Assembly (NCBI GenBank): GCA_963790545.1
Contig: CAWBPA010000017.1
Location: 62,001-126,000 of the forward strand
From: DATBJG01 sp963790545
GTDB taxonomy: Bacteria > Acidobacteriota > Vicinamibacteria > Vicinamibacterales > JAMQPK01
Direction: 5' to 3'
Length of the DNA stretch: 64,000 nt
In this document: positions 27,902-37,827 of the stretch, piece after piece
Layout of the letters: every line of letters begins with the position of its first letter
How positions within the stretch are numbered: position 1 is the stretch's first letter
Translations under genes and position numbers: made by a program
The notes under the pieces: model-generated
Told to the model about the DNA's origin: nothing
The model's input: only the letters and a program-made list of their open reading frames with translations
The model's database searches: none

Positions 27902-28819
27902 ATGCCGACAAACGACGAGACCGTCACACAGATTCCACCTCCACCCGGTCCGCTGACGGTGAAGGCGTACGGAATCACCGACAAGGGCCGCGTGCGACCT
28001 TCCAACGAGGATCAGTTCCTCATTGCCGAGCTCACCAAGGCGATGCGCATCTGGCAAACGAGCCTCGAGGAACCACGAGCGCAATTTGCCGACGAACGTG
28101 GACATCTGTTTCTGGTCGCCGACGGCATGGGAGGGCACCAGGCGGGCGAACACGCCAGCGCCCTGGCGGTCGGTGCGATTGAGCAGTTCACGCTCAATAC
28201 GTTCAGGTGGTTTTTTGACCCGAAACGATCCGAAGCGCAACGAGTGCTTGCGTACTTCCAGAATGCGCTGCGTCAGGCCGACGAGCGGATCGTCGAAGAA
28301 GCGGCGGAGCATCCCGAAATGCGCGGAATGGGCACGACGTTGACGATGGCGTACCAACTAGGCGCGCAGCTGTGTATCGTCCACGTTGGGGACAGTCGTG
28401 CGTACATCTTTCGGGATGACGAGCTGCACCAACTCACGCAGGATCACACGCTCACGGCGGACCTGGTTCGCAAGGGAGAGCTTCGCCCCGATCAAATCGC
28501 GGGACATAAGCTGCGCCATGTCATTACAAACGTCGTCGGCGGCCCAGAAGCAGGCGTCCACGTTGAAGCTCACGCTCTGGAAATTCAGCCTGGCGATCGC
28601 CTGCTGCTCTGCTCGGACGGATTGACCGAGATGGTACCGAACGACGAGATCGCGGCGGGCCTCCGCGCGGAGCCGGATCCCGAGGCTGCGTGTCAGGCGC
28701 TGCTGGCGAAGGCGAACGACGCCGGCGGCCGCGACAATATTACCGTGCTGATCGTGCGGTTCGATCCAGCGGAACCCGATGCCGGACCGGAAGGCCGCAT
28801 TCAGCCGACCTTGCCTTAA
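27902..28819 (+). CDS. PP2C-type Ser/Thr protein phosphatase
   Basis: 305 aa, intact, cytosolic. Successive PPM motifs are present: KGRVRPSNEDQF (metal-binding Asp), LVADGMGGHQAGEHAS, GMGTTLTMAY, IVHVGDSRAYIFR, LLLCSDGLTEMV and GGRDNITVLIVRF. It would dephosphorylate Ser/Thr-phosphorylated proteins with Mn/Mg. ATG 27902 has GGAG upstream; the earlier frame adds an unlikely SSHHGAEPP stretch. It sits beside two kinase genes and a kinase relic, so it is the probable antagonist of those kinases (inference from context). Confidence 0.95.
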   Translation: MPTNDETVTQIPPPPGPLTVKAYGITDKGRVRPSNEDQFLIAELTKAMRIWQTSLEEPRAQFADERGHLFLVADGMGGHQAGEHASALAVGAIEQFTLNTFRWFFDPKRSEAQRVLAYFQNALRQADERIVEEAAEHPEMRGMGTTLTMAYQLGAQLCIVHVGDSRAYIFRDDELHQLTQDHTLTADLVRKGELRPDQIAGHKLRHVITNVVGGPEAGVHVEAHALEIQPGDRLLLCSDGLTEMVPNDEIAAGLRAEPDPEAACQALLAKANDAGGRDNITVLIVRFDPAEPDAGPEGRIQPTLP

Positions 28820-28827
28820 CCGCCGCT

Positions 28828-28964
28828 ATACTGGGCAGGAGCCTGATGGCCACCGTGCGGCGCAGGGTGGGGTCGTCTGCGAGATACACCTCGCCCATTC
28901 CACCCACGCCGAGCAGTGCGCGGATTTCATATCGTCCCAGTCGTGTTCCGGGCGCGAGATGCAT
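28828..28964 (-). pseudogene. N-terminal relic of a Ser/Thr protein kinase
   Basis: 45 codons on the minus strand read MHLAPGTRLGRYEIRALLGV, GGMGEVYLADD and TVAIRLLPS, i.e. the glycine-rich loop and first strands of a bacterial STPK. The lysine of VAIK is replaced by Arg. The homology stops abruptly at the end of the PP2C gene. The start region is nearly the same as that of the full kinase starting at 31489 (HLAPGTRLGRYEIRLLLG), so this is the stub of a paralogue largely deleted. It is too short to function. Confidence 0.65.
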
Positions 28965-29070
28965 GGCGGCGATGCGTCCCAATCATCGCATATCGCGCTC
29001 ACCGTCCGCGGACCTGATTGGCTCTATCCGCGTTGCCGCCTTCATGCAGGGCTGGCATTGACTGCCGCTT

Positions 29071-31489
29071 CTACGGAGCTGGCAGTCCGACTCGGCGCAT
29101 CAGATCGGCAAAGCGGGGATCGTCCTGAGCCTGTCGAACGCGGGGTCGACGCGGAGAAACTGCAGCTGCAGGTCGCGCGCGGCGAACGCCTTTTCCAGCG
29201 ATTTGAACGCCTGCTCGCGCTCGCCCAGTGCGACGTAGAGAACAGCCAGCTCGCCCGGCGAGACGTAGTTCTCGCTCGTCTCCAGTCGTTTCAGGATCGC
29301 CTGCGCTTGCTGCCGGTCGCCTGCATTCGCATGAGCGGCACCTAAGATAGATTTGGTTGCTGGGAGTATCGTCGCCCCGCTCGATCGCGAGCCGGTAGGC
29401 TGCAATGGCTTCCTTGTGCATCCCTTTGGCGGCATACGCGTAGCCAAGAACGGTCGGTGTGAGCGGCAACTTCCGGTCGAGCTCGCGCTTCAACATCTCG
29501 ATCGCATCGTCGTAGCGCCGCACGAAAAAGAGCCTGTAGCCGACGACGGTGCCGGCAACAGGGTTCAGGGGGTCGAGCTCCCGGGCACGTGTCGCCTCGG
29601 TGATGGCCTCGTCGTGCCGCCCCATATTGTTCAGAAAGGATCCGTAATTTCTGCGTGCGGTCGCGAGACTCGGGTTCAATGCGAGCGCCCGCTGGTACTC
29701 TCGCTCGGCGCCGGTCCAGTCCCAGCGCTCTCGCAGGAAATTGCCGAGGGCGGCGTGCGCATCGGCAAGGCTCTCGTCGAGCTCGAGTGCCCTCCGCGCG
29801 GCCGCTTCGACCTTCGGCAAGAACTCATGCGGATCCAGAACACTGTTGACGACGAGACCCCGATAATTGTTTGACAGGCCCACATAGGCGAAGGCGTAAT
29901 TGGGATCAATCGCAATCGCCTGCTGGTAAGTATTCGATCGCTTTCTTCTGATTCTGGGTCCCGCCCTGCCGGGCATAAAAGCGTCCCTGCAGCGCCAGCT
30001 CGTACGCCTGCTGGTTGACGGTTTCTCGCTTGGTGAGCCGGTCGCGCTCGTCCGGACTGAGGCGGCGGCGCAGGTTCTCGGCGACATCGCCGGAAATGTC
30101 GGCCTGCACCTGAAGCAAGTCCGTGGCCTTGCGGTTGTCCTGCTCGACCCAGATCTGCGTGCGGTCTGCCGTGTCGACCAGCTCGACGCCGATCACAAGA
30201 TTGTCCCCGCGCTGCGACACCCGCCCGGTCACAATGGCGTTGACGCCGAGCGCTCGGGCCACCTCCTGGGGATCGACAGCCTTCCCCTTGTACTCGAACG
30301 ACGAGCTTCGGGCGATCACCTTGACGCCGGACAGTTGCGAGAGATTGTTGATCACGGTCTCGCTGATGCCGTCCGACAGGTCCTCATGATCCGGATCGCC
30401 GCTCTCGTTGGTGAACGGAAGCACGGCGACCGAATCGACGTTCTGGCACGCGGGTCTGGCCAGAAATCCCGAGTAGCCGGCGTAGACCAGAGACACTGCC
30501 GCGATCGCGGCGTGAGCCAGGATCGCACCGCGTCTGCGCACGCTGGTTGCGCGCGGAGGGACGTTCAGAGCCGATTGGTCGCCGCGGTGGCGCGCTAATT
30601 CCGTGTCGACGTCCAGGCGGCGCTTCAGACTTTTCAAGTCGAGCGCCAGGTCCTTGACGTCCTGATACCGCTCCTCTCGGTCCTTCTGCAGGGCTTTCGT
30701 CACGATGCGCTCGAGCTCAGGCGGTGCGTCTCCGCGCGTACACCGTCAGCGGCGGCGGCTCCGTTCGAGAATCGCAGCAATCACGTCGCTGCTGGTTTTG
30801 CCGTCGAACGTCGAACGACCGGCCAGCAGTTGGTACAGGACGACGCCCAGGCTCCAGATGTCCGTTCGTGGGTCCGTCTCGAGGCCGCGCGCCTGTCGGG
30901 AGACATGTACTGGACTGTGCCGAGGACCACCCCCGGCAGCGTATCTGATGCAGCTTTGGTAGGGGCGTCTGCGTCGTCTCTGCCACCGCGTGCCACGAGT
31001 TTGGCAAGCCCGAAATCGAGCACCTTCACGATGCCGTCCTCGCGGACCATGATGTTCTCGGGCTTGATATCGCGATGCACGATACCCGCCGCATGCGCGG
31101 CGGCCAGCGCCGAGGCGATCTGCACGCCAATATCAAGGAGCTCCCGGACGTCGAGCCGTCCCGTATCATGCGGCTGGCGCAGGCTCTCGCCGTCGACGAA
31201 CTCGGTGGCGACGAAGGGCGTGCCGTCGTGCACGCCGATCTCGTAGATCGTCAGGATGTTCGGGTGATTCAGGCTCGAGGCAGCGTGCGCTTCCTGCTCG
31301 AAGCGCCGCAGCCGGTCGCGGTCGTGTGCGGCGTCGCTCGGCAGGAGCTTGAGGGCACTGCCCGTCGGAGTGTCGATCATGGGCAAGATACACTTCGCCC
31401 ATCCCACCGGCGCCGAGCAGTAATCGGATCTCATACCGGCCCAGTCGTGTTCCGGGCGCGAGATGCGTGGCCAACGATACCCGTATCAT
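29071..31489 (-). pseudogene. receptor-like Ser/Thr kinase with TolB-like and TPR domains, multiply frameshifted
   Basis: Order on the minus strand: HLAPGTRLGRYEIRLLLGAG and GGMGEVYLAHD; after a shift near 31390 FEQEAHAASSLNHPNILTIY, GIVHRDIKPENIMV and VLDFGLAKL; GTVQYMSP; then in a new frame TKALQKDREERYQDVKDLAL and a membrane segment (ILAHAAIAAVSLVYAGYSGF). The extracytoplasmic part has VAVLPFTNESGDPDHEDLSD and VKVIARSSSFEYKGK (TolB/adenylate-cyclase-associated domain), then TPRs (YAFAYVGLSNNYRG, ALALNPSLATARRNYGSFLN). HRDIKPEN is intact, so the template was an active kinase. About six frame changes (31390, 30900, 30760, 29950, 29345, 29115). Same architecture as the gene at 49203. Confidence 0.8.
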
Positions 31490-31507
31490 CGCACGTCCGA
31501 CACGACC

Positions 31508-31549
31508 TTGACCCTTGACCTTTGACCTTTGACCCTTGACCTTTGATAA
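31508..31549. promoter_or_regulatory. TTGACCY heptamer tract between divergent kinase genes
   Basis: Six perfectly phased heptamers: TTGACCC, TTGACCT, TTGACCT, TTGACCC, TTGACCT, TTGATAA. It fills the 54-bp gap between kinase starts at 31489 (minus) and 31543 (plus). Each unit contains TTGAC, the core of a sigma70 -35 box, which makes a regulatory role conceivable but unproven. Confidence 0.7.
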
Positions 31550-34259
31550 TCCGAGCAACCCTTTTGCCCCTCCTCGTTGGCGCCCGCCTCGGCCCGTACG
31601 AGATCCTCTCCGCCCTTGGGGCCGGCGGCATGGGCGAGGTGTATCGGGCCCGCGATACAAAGCTGAACCGCGAAGTCGCCCTCAAAGTCCTGCCCGAGTC
31701 CTTTGCCAGCGATCCCGAGCGCCTCGCCCGCTTCCAGCGGGAAGCGGAGGGTCCTTGCGTCGTTGAACCACCCGAACATCGCGCACATTCACGGTCTGGA
31801 AGAAAGTGGGGGCGTCCCGCCCTCGTCATGGAACTCGTCGAAGGTGAAGACCTCGCCCAGCGGGTCACACGTGGACCCATTCCGCTCGCCGAGGCGCTGC
31901 CGATCGCGAAGCAGATTGCCGACGCGCTCGAAGCGGCACACGAGCAGGGGATCGTCCACCGTGACCTGAAGCCGGCAAACATCAAGCTTCGGCCAGACGG
32001 CACGGTGAAAGTGCTGGACTTCGGGCTGGCAAAAGCAATGGAACCGTCGGCCCAGCATCGAACGTGTCGCGAATGGCGACGATCACGACGCCGGCGGGGA
32101 CGCAGGCAGGGATCATCCTGGGGACGGCGGCGTACATGAGCCCCGAGCAGGCGAGAGGCCGGCCCGCCGACAGGCGCGCGGACGTCTGGGCGTTTGGCAT
32201 CGTGCTTTACGAGCTGCTGACCGGCCGGCGGGCGTTCGATGGCGAGACGATTTCGGACGTGCTCGCGAAGGTGATCGAGCGGGAACCGGATTGGACGGCG
32301 CTCCCGGCCTCGACCGCTCCGCGCCTGCGCGAACTGTTGCGCCGATGTGCGAAGAAGGATCCAAAGATGCGGCTTCAGGCGATCGGAGACGCGCGTGTTC
32401 AGATCGAAGAATTGATCGGCGGCGCCACCGACGAAACGGTGACAGCCGTCGCCACCGAGCCGCTTCTACGGCGCCATGCGCGCTTCGCGTGGATCGTCGC
32501 GGCGCTGTCCCTCGTGATCGCGGCCGCGCTCGCAGTGCCGGCGACGCTCTACCTGCGTCGCGTCGTACCGAGCCACTTCCGACGCGCTTTGAGATCCCGA
32601 CGCCGCCGACGAGCGATCCGGTCTCGTTCGCGCTGTCGGCCGACGGCCGGCAGCTCGCGTACGTCGCGACGGCCGAGGGCGTGCCGCGGCTCTGGGTGCG
32701 GCCGCTCGATCAGGTGGCGGCGCAGCCTCTCGCGGGCACCGAAGGAGCCAGCTATCCGTTCTGGGCGCCGGATGGCCGCGCGATTGGATTTTTTGCCGAC
32801 GGCAAGCTGAAGCGGATCGATCTGGGAAGTGGCAGCCCGCAGGTGCTGGCGGATGCGCCGAGTGGCCGCGGCGGCACGTGGAACCCCGAAGGCGTCCTCG
32901 TGTTCGCCCCAATTGGCGTCGCCGGAAAGGGCGTCAGCCCGCTCATGCGCGTGCCCGCGACGGGCGGGACGCCGGTGGCCGTCACGCGGCTTGCTCCCGG
33001 ACACGGCAGCCATCGCTGGCCGCAGTTTCTGCCCGATGGGCGTCATTTCCTGTTCTTCGTGGCATACGGGACGCCGGATCTGGAGGGCGTGTATGTGGGG
33101 ACGATCGACGGCGGTGAGCCGACGCGCGTCCTCGCGGCCGAGACAGCCGCCGTGTATGCGGCGCCCGGCGCGCTGTTGTGGGTGCGCCAGGGGGTGCTCG
33201 TGGCCCAGCGCTTCGACCCGACGCGCGGGGTGATCAAAGACGAGCCGATCCCTGTGGCCCAGGCCGTGGGATTAGACGATGGCGTGTTGCGAGGCGCGTT
33301 TGCGGTGTCGGCGAGCGGCGTGCTCGCGCATCGAGCCAGTGGTGGAGAGCTGCGGCAACTCACCTGGGTCGATCGCGCAGGCATCGTGCGGGGCACCGTG
33401 GGGTCGCCCCAAGAGAATGGGCTCAGCAGTCCGGAACTGTCGCCCGATGGCCGTCGCGTTGCGGTGCACCGCACGGTGCAGGGAAATACGGACGTGTCGC
33501 TGATCGACACTACCCGCGGCGCGCCGGGCCGCTTTACGTTCGACGCGAGCAACGACGGCTTTCCTCTGTGGTATCCGGATGGGCGCCGCGTGGTGTTTTC
33601 GTCGCTGCGCAACGGCCCCTTCGACCTGTTTGAGAAAGCGGCGAGCGGCGCCGGCGACGAGCGGCCCTTGCTGGTGACGGGGGAACCCAAGATATCGCTG
33701 GCTTGGTTGCCCGATGGGCGGTCCCTGCTGTACGCGACCCAGCATCCGAAGACGGGCGCGGACCTCTGGGTCCTGCCGCTCTCCCGCCGACGGAGGCAAG
33801 CCGTTCCCGGTCGTGCAGACACCCTTCGACGAGACAGCGGGGCAAGTCTCGCGCGACGGGCGGTGGGTGGCGTATCAGTCGAACGAATCCGGACCCGTGC
33901 AGATTTACGTCCGACCGTTTCCAGGGCCCGGCGGCCAATGGCAGGCGTCCACGGCGGGCGGGAGCCAGCCGCGGTGGGGGCCCGACGGGAAGGAACTCTT
34001 TTATGTCGCGCCTGACGCCCGTTTGATGGCGGTGCCGATCGCGATTGGAGCGGACCGACAGACACTGGAGGCGGGTGCGCCAGTGCCGCTCTTCCGGACT
34101 CGGCTGGCCAGTGGTGCCAACATCCCGGGCGGGGTTACATCGAAGCCGCAATATGCCGTCGCCTCCGACGGGCGCTTTCTGATGAACGTGGCCGTCGAGG
34201 GGGCGACTGCACCACCCATCACGGTTGTCCTCAACTGGGACGCGACGTTGAAAAAGTAG
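31543..34259 (+). pseudogene. Ser/Thr kinase with C-terminal WD40/TolB-type beta-propeller, multiply frameshifted
   Basis: Kinase part: ARLGPYEILSALGAGGMGEV, NREVALKVLPESF (catalytic Lys), VLASLNHPNIAHIHGLEE (other frame), GIVHRDLKPANIKL, VLDFGLAKAM, AAYMSPEQARGRPADRRADV. A membrane segment follows (FAWIVAALSLVIAAALAVPA). The periplasmic part is a TolB-like propeller: FALSADGRQLAYVATAEGVP, SYPFWAPDGRAIGFFADGKL, SPDGRRVAVHRTVQGN, LWYPDGRRVVFSSLRNGPFD, ISLAWLPDGRSLLYATQHPK. Breaks fall near 31755, 31800, 32065, 32575 and 33790. The only start is the TTG at 31543, inside the heptamer tract. Kinases of this type are typical of Vicinamibacteria; ligands are unknown. Confidence 0.82.
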
Positions 34260-34383
34260 CGCAGCCGTTCATCCCACGTCAGCCAATTCTTCGCACGAAG
34301 ACGCCATCCCTCTCTCCCTCTATTCCGACAGGCGCTATGAGCCGTTGTGGCTTCAGTCTGCGCATACGGAGAGGGGGCCATCA

Positions 34384-34968
34384 GTGATCGGCAAAAGCCC
34401 ACGACTGATCAAAGGCTTCGTGTTGGCAATGGCGCTGTTCGCGGTTCAACCCGCATTGGCGCAGGACGCTTTTCCGAGATTCGAGATATTCGGCGGCTTT
34501 TCGTACCTTTCCGCCAATGGCGACGACTTTCCTCGGCAGAACTCGAAGGGGTTTCAAGGCGGCGTGACTGCCAACCTCAACCGATGGTTTGGTGTCGTTG
34601 CAGATTTCGGGGGCCAGTACAGCAGTGCATCATGGGACAGGGGCCCCGGCGTTCCCGCACTGACAACGAACCCCTCGGTGTACCAGTATCTGTTTGGGCC
34701 TCGATTCACCATGCGAGCCGACAGGGTCAGCATCTTCGCGCACGCGCTGGTCGGAAGCGCGTCGGGAGACAGTGGGATCGGAGGTTTCTCGGACAGCGGA
34801 TTCACGTTAGGTTCGGGCGGCGGGGTGGACATCGGTATCAGTCAACGGCTCGCCGCACGCGTACAATTCGATTGGCTGGGTAGCTTTCAGGACATGATCG
34901 AGGACAACACGCGACTGGGGATTGGGATGGTGGTCAGACCTGGGATCTTGACTACTCGACGATGGTGA
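34384..34968 (+). CDS. outer-membrane beta-barrel protein (OmpA-like/porin-like fold)
   Basis: 194 aa from GTG 34384, which has GAGAGGGGG upstream: leader to FAVQPALAQ, then FPRFEIFGGFSYLSANGDDF, LNRWFGVVADFGGQYSSASW, YQYLFGPRFTMRADRVSIFA, and DIGISQRLAARVQFDWLGSF. The alternating aromatic strands and the Gly-rich SDSGFTLGSGGGVD turn are typical of 8-stranded barrels. No enzymatic motif. Its C-terminus overlaps the end of the convergent gene by 17 bp. Role probably structural or in uptake; not assignable further. Confidence 0.75.
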   Translation: MIGKSPRLIKGFVLAMALFAVQPALAQDAFPRFEIFGGFSYLSANGDDFPRQNSKGFQGGVTANLNRWFGVVADFGGQYSSASWDRGPGVPALTTNPSVYQYLFGPRFTMRADRVSIFAHALVGSASGDSGIGGFSDSGFTLGSGGGVDIGISQRLAARVQFDWLGSFQDMIEDNTRLGIGMVVRPGILTTRRW

Positions 34969-35512
34969 GTTGCGCCTCCAGGTTCGGGAAAGGCGTAAAC
35001 GTGGCGGTGCGGCCGAACCGGTCGGTCGCCGTGACGGTGTAGCTCAGCCTGCCGATGGGGGCGTCATCTGGTACCGTCCACACGCCGGTCCACATCTCGG
35101 AAGGTTGCCGCGGGTACTCCTGCTTGGGGAAGGGCCCCACGCCTCGCCACCGCATGGGGACATCCTCGGTCTTGCCGCCGTACGTCAGATGGGCCGTCAG
35201 AACTGCCGTGTTCTCGACCTCGCCCGTGCCTCCATCGATCGCCGTCATGCGGAACCCGACGCGTGCACCTCGCTTGTAGCGACTCTGGGCCACGCAACGG
35301 TTTGGCGTCCCCGGCCGCTCGAAATTCACCAGGTCGCCCCAGATGACGAGCTTGCCTGACGGGTGTCCCGCCTGTGGAGCTGGTGGTGGCTGCTCGCCTC
35401 GGCCTCGTCCTTGTGGCGCGGGCTGGCCTTGCCCCGCCAGACTGGAACTCACGTTGATGACGGCCAGGGCGACAAGTGCCACAACGGCAACCGTCCTGAG
35501 AAGCTTCGTCAC
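34952..35512 (-). CDS. secreted hypothetical protein with Ig-like region
   Basis: 186 aa, intact. Leader MTKLLRTVAVVALVALAVIN to SSLAGQ, a Pro/Gln/Gly-rich linker (PAPQGRGRGEQPPPAPQAGH), then KLVIWGDLVNFERPGTPN, VGFRMTAIDGGTGEVENTAV, MWTGVWTVPDDAPIGRLSYT and FTPFPNLEAQLTIVE. The second half looks like one beta-sandwich. No family name comes to mind, although similar short secreted proteins with the VIWGDxVxF start occur in Acidobacteria. The last residues overlap the end of the barrel gene on the other strand. Confidence 0.7.
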   Translation of the reverse strand: MTKLLRTVAVVALVALAVINVSSSLAGQGQPAPQGRGRGEQPPPAPQAGHPSGKLVIWGDLVNFERPGTPNRCVAQSRYKRGARVGFRMTAIDGGTGEVENTAVLTAHLTYGGKTEDVPMRWRGVGPFPKQEYPRQPSEMWTGVWTVPDDAPIGRLSYTVTATDRFGRTATFTPFPNLEAQLTIVE

Positions 35513-35687
35513 AATGCGGGCATACTAGCGGATTTGGCGTATCGTTGCGAGTTTTTCAACTTCTCCCGGTGACTCTATTTTCGAAGCAGCCGAAGTCGGA
35601 CGAAAGCTTTCGAGTGGACCCGTCCGACCTTCGTTTCATCGAAGTCATACTAGAATCCAAACCCAGAATCGGCAGAGGAAGAACGCC

Positions 35688-36950
35688 ATGACTTCGAAGG
35701 GCCGGAGGAGAGGTGGAGACTTCGAACAGGGGTTGACCCGACGACAGCTCTTACAGAGTCTGCCAATGGCGCTGACGGCCACCTCGGCAATCGCCCCTGG
35801 GGTCGCGTTCGAGGCACAGGGCGCAGACGCCAACGCCAAGGTTCGGGCGATGCTCGAAGAACTGGTGCGGGATACGCCAGAGATCGGCCTGCAGGTGGCA
35901 GCCTACCTGAATGGCAAGCTGGTCATTGATTGCTGGGCCGGTCTCGCGGATGAGACGACCGGCAAGCCAGTCGACGGAGACACGATGTTCATGCTCTCGT
36001 CGACCATCAAGGGCGTCACAGCCACCTGCATGCACCTGGTTGCCGAGAAGCACAAGCTCGACTATGACATGCCGATTGTCAAGGTCTGGCCCGAGTTCGG
36101 CGCGCATGGCAAAGGGACGGCGACGTTGCGTCAGGCTTTGAGCCATCAGACGGGAGTGCCGCAAACCCCTGTCGGGTACACGCCAGACTGGCTGGCCGAC
36201 TGGGACAGGATGTGCCGTGGCATTGCCGATCTCAAACCGATGTTCCCGATTGGCCAGCGGACTGCCTACCACTCCCTCAATTACGGCTACATCAACGGCG
36301 AGATTCTGCGGCGTGTCGATGGACGCGCAATCGGCCAGTTCCTTCAGGACGAAATCTGCAAGCCGATCAAAGCACACGACATCTTCCTTGGCGTGCCAGA
36401 TCGCGAACTGCATCGCGTGGCCGTGCTCAAGGACGGGCCTCCCGCACCGGCTGAGTACGATGCCAGAATGGTGGGCGAGCCTGCCGGTTCGTACGTCGCC
36501 AGCGCGTTCAATCGCCGCGATGTTCAAAAGGCGGCCATTCCGGGCTCGGGTGGCATCATGAGCGCGCGTGGATTGGCCCGCCATTACGCCATGCTGGCCA
36601 ACTGGGGTGAGTTGGACGGCGTGCGCATCCTGCCAGACTCGCGTGTCCGTGCCGGTATCGAGCTGCAGAGTTTCGAGTGGGATGAAATCTACCGCGTGCG
36701 CGTGCGGCGCTCGCTCGGCTATCGTCGCGGCCGTGATTGCGGACCGCTGGCTTCGCCCGAAGCGTTTGGTCATGTGGGCGGCGGCGGTTCTTTTGGGTAT
36801 GCCGATCCGGCAAAACGATTCAGTATTGGTTTCGCGAAGAACTACTTCAGCTACCTGAGCGGTGGTGCCGTCAACCAAGGCCGGCCCCCACGCTCTTCCG
36901 CTAATGTCGTGGCCGAAGCGGTATTCGACGCGCTCGGCTTGGAACGTTGA
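35688..36950 (+). CDS. exported serine hydrolase of the class C beta-lactamase/esterase family
   Basis: 420 aa, intact. An RR-containing leader (GLTRRQLLQSLPMALTATSA) suggests Tat export. Catalytic motifs: S-x-x-K in MLSSTIKGV (Ser105, Lys108), YHSLNYG near residue 200 as the Tyr-x-Asn equivalent, and GHVGGGGS near 362 in place of KTG. HQTGVPQTPVGYTPDWLADW fits beta-lactamase-related esterases (EstB/CubicO). It probably hydrolyses esters or D-amino-acid peptides in the periplasm; a role in antibiotic resistance is not implied. The long antisense frame across it (35751-37388) is a shadow. Confidence 0.88.
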   Translation: MTSKGRRRGGDFEQGLTRRQLLQSLPMALTATSAIAPGVAFEAQGADANAKVRAMLEELVRDTPEIGLQVAAYLNGKLVIDCWAGLADETTGKPVDGDTMFMLSSTIKGVTATCMHLVAEKHKLDYDMPIVKVWPEFGAHGKGTATLRQALSHQTGVPQTPVGYTPDWLADWDRMCRGIADLKPMFPIGQRTAYHSLNYGYINGEILRRVDGRAIGQFLQDEICKPIKAHDIFLGVPDRELHRVAVLKDGPPAPAEYDARMVGEPAGSYVASAFNRRDVQKAAIPGSGGIMSARGLARHYAMLANWGELDGVRILPDSRVRAGIELQSFEWDEIYRVRVRRSLGYRRGRDCGPLASPEAFGHVGGGGSFGYADPAKRFSIGFAKNYFSYLSGGAVNQGRPPRSSANVVAEAVFDALGLER

Positions 36951-37043
36951 CGTCACCTGGGTCTCAGAGGGTGCGTGAATGGACCTCATCGAGGGAACAG
37001 CTGACCGGCGTGTGACTCGTTCCCCGTAGCGCAAGATTCCACC

Positions 37044-37814
37044 ATGCCGACGCTCCCTGAGCTGACGCTGCAACTGTCTCGCGATCTCTCTGCAAATCAC
37101 CAGAACTGCCTCCGTCAACTCGCCGAGCTCGAAAGCAGCCGGATGACCGCGCTCCAGGCGCTGCCTGGCACAGCGGCCATACTCAAAGACGCGGCCGAGG
37201 AGCGAATGGACGCCGCGCTCACGCGCGATCGCACGCTCCAACAGGTCGATCTGGACCTTCACAAAGCCGAGCGCAAAGCTGCCGCGGCACGGCAGACGTC
37301 GCTGCAGGCGGTCGAGAAGCGATTCCGCGACCGTGATGCGGCCGCTCTCCAGGCCAGGACCGCTGGCGAGGAACGGGAGCGCGCACACCTGAAGGCCGAA
37401 TACGACAAGATCGCGGCAAGCCTTGGGTTGAGTCAGCAGATTCTCGCGCGTCGCGAGGCGGAACGTCGGTGTGACGAGGCCATTCGTGGCTTACACGCCA
37501 CCTATTTGAAGACGCTAAGCACCAACAAGGATCGGCAAGTGGACGAGCAGCACGAAGCATTGCAGAAGGAGCTCCTCGATTCGCGCCTGGCCCGAGACGA
37601 CGCGGAGGGTGCCCGACACGCCGTGGAACAGGTGTATCAGAGAGCATTAAAGGCCGCGGAGACCCGGATGCGGGCTCGTCTCCAACTGATGGATGGCGCT
37701 GCCACGATTCAGGCGGAATTCGATGGCCGGAGAGATCGCACGAAGTTCGAGTGCCGTCAGCGCGAAGAGGCCCTGTTTGCCGAGTTCCGAAAGGCAAAAG
37801 AAGGCCTTCAGTAG
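37044..37814 (+). CDS. coiled-coil hypothetical protein
   Basis: 256 aa, almost entirely charged alpha-helix: LSRDLSANHQNCLRQLAELE, RTLQQVDLDLHKAERKAAAA, KRFRDRDAAALQARTAGEER, EFDGRRDRTKFECRQREEAL. No signal peptide or membrane segment. The heptad content suggests a cytoplasmic coiled coil; no known domain is recognised. It stands alone on the plus strand between a serine hydrolase and a convergent membrane-anchored protein. Confidence that it is a gene comes from length, codon use consistent with neighbours, and a short 13-bp gap to the convergent stop. Confidence 0.7.
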   Translation: MPTLPELTLQLSRDLSANHQNCLRQLAELESSRMTALQALPGTAAILKDAAEERMDAALTRDRTLQQVDLDLHKAERKAAAARQTSLQAVEKRFRDRDAAALQARTAGEERERAHLKAEYDKIAASLGLSQQILARREAERRCDEAIRGLHATYLKTLSTNKDRQVDEQHEALQKELLDSRLARDDAEGARHAVEQVYQRALKAAETRMRARLQLMDGAATIQAEFDGRRDRTKFECRQREEALFAEFRKAKEGLQ

Positions 37815-37827
37815 CCGACGCCGCGAG

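Noticed and set aside
35751..37388. 545-aa minus-strand open frame
   Set aside because: Antisense to the intact serine hydrolase, which has catalytic motifs and a ribosome-binding site; the antisense product is His/Arg-rich and featureless.
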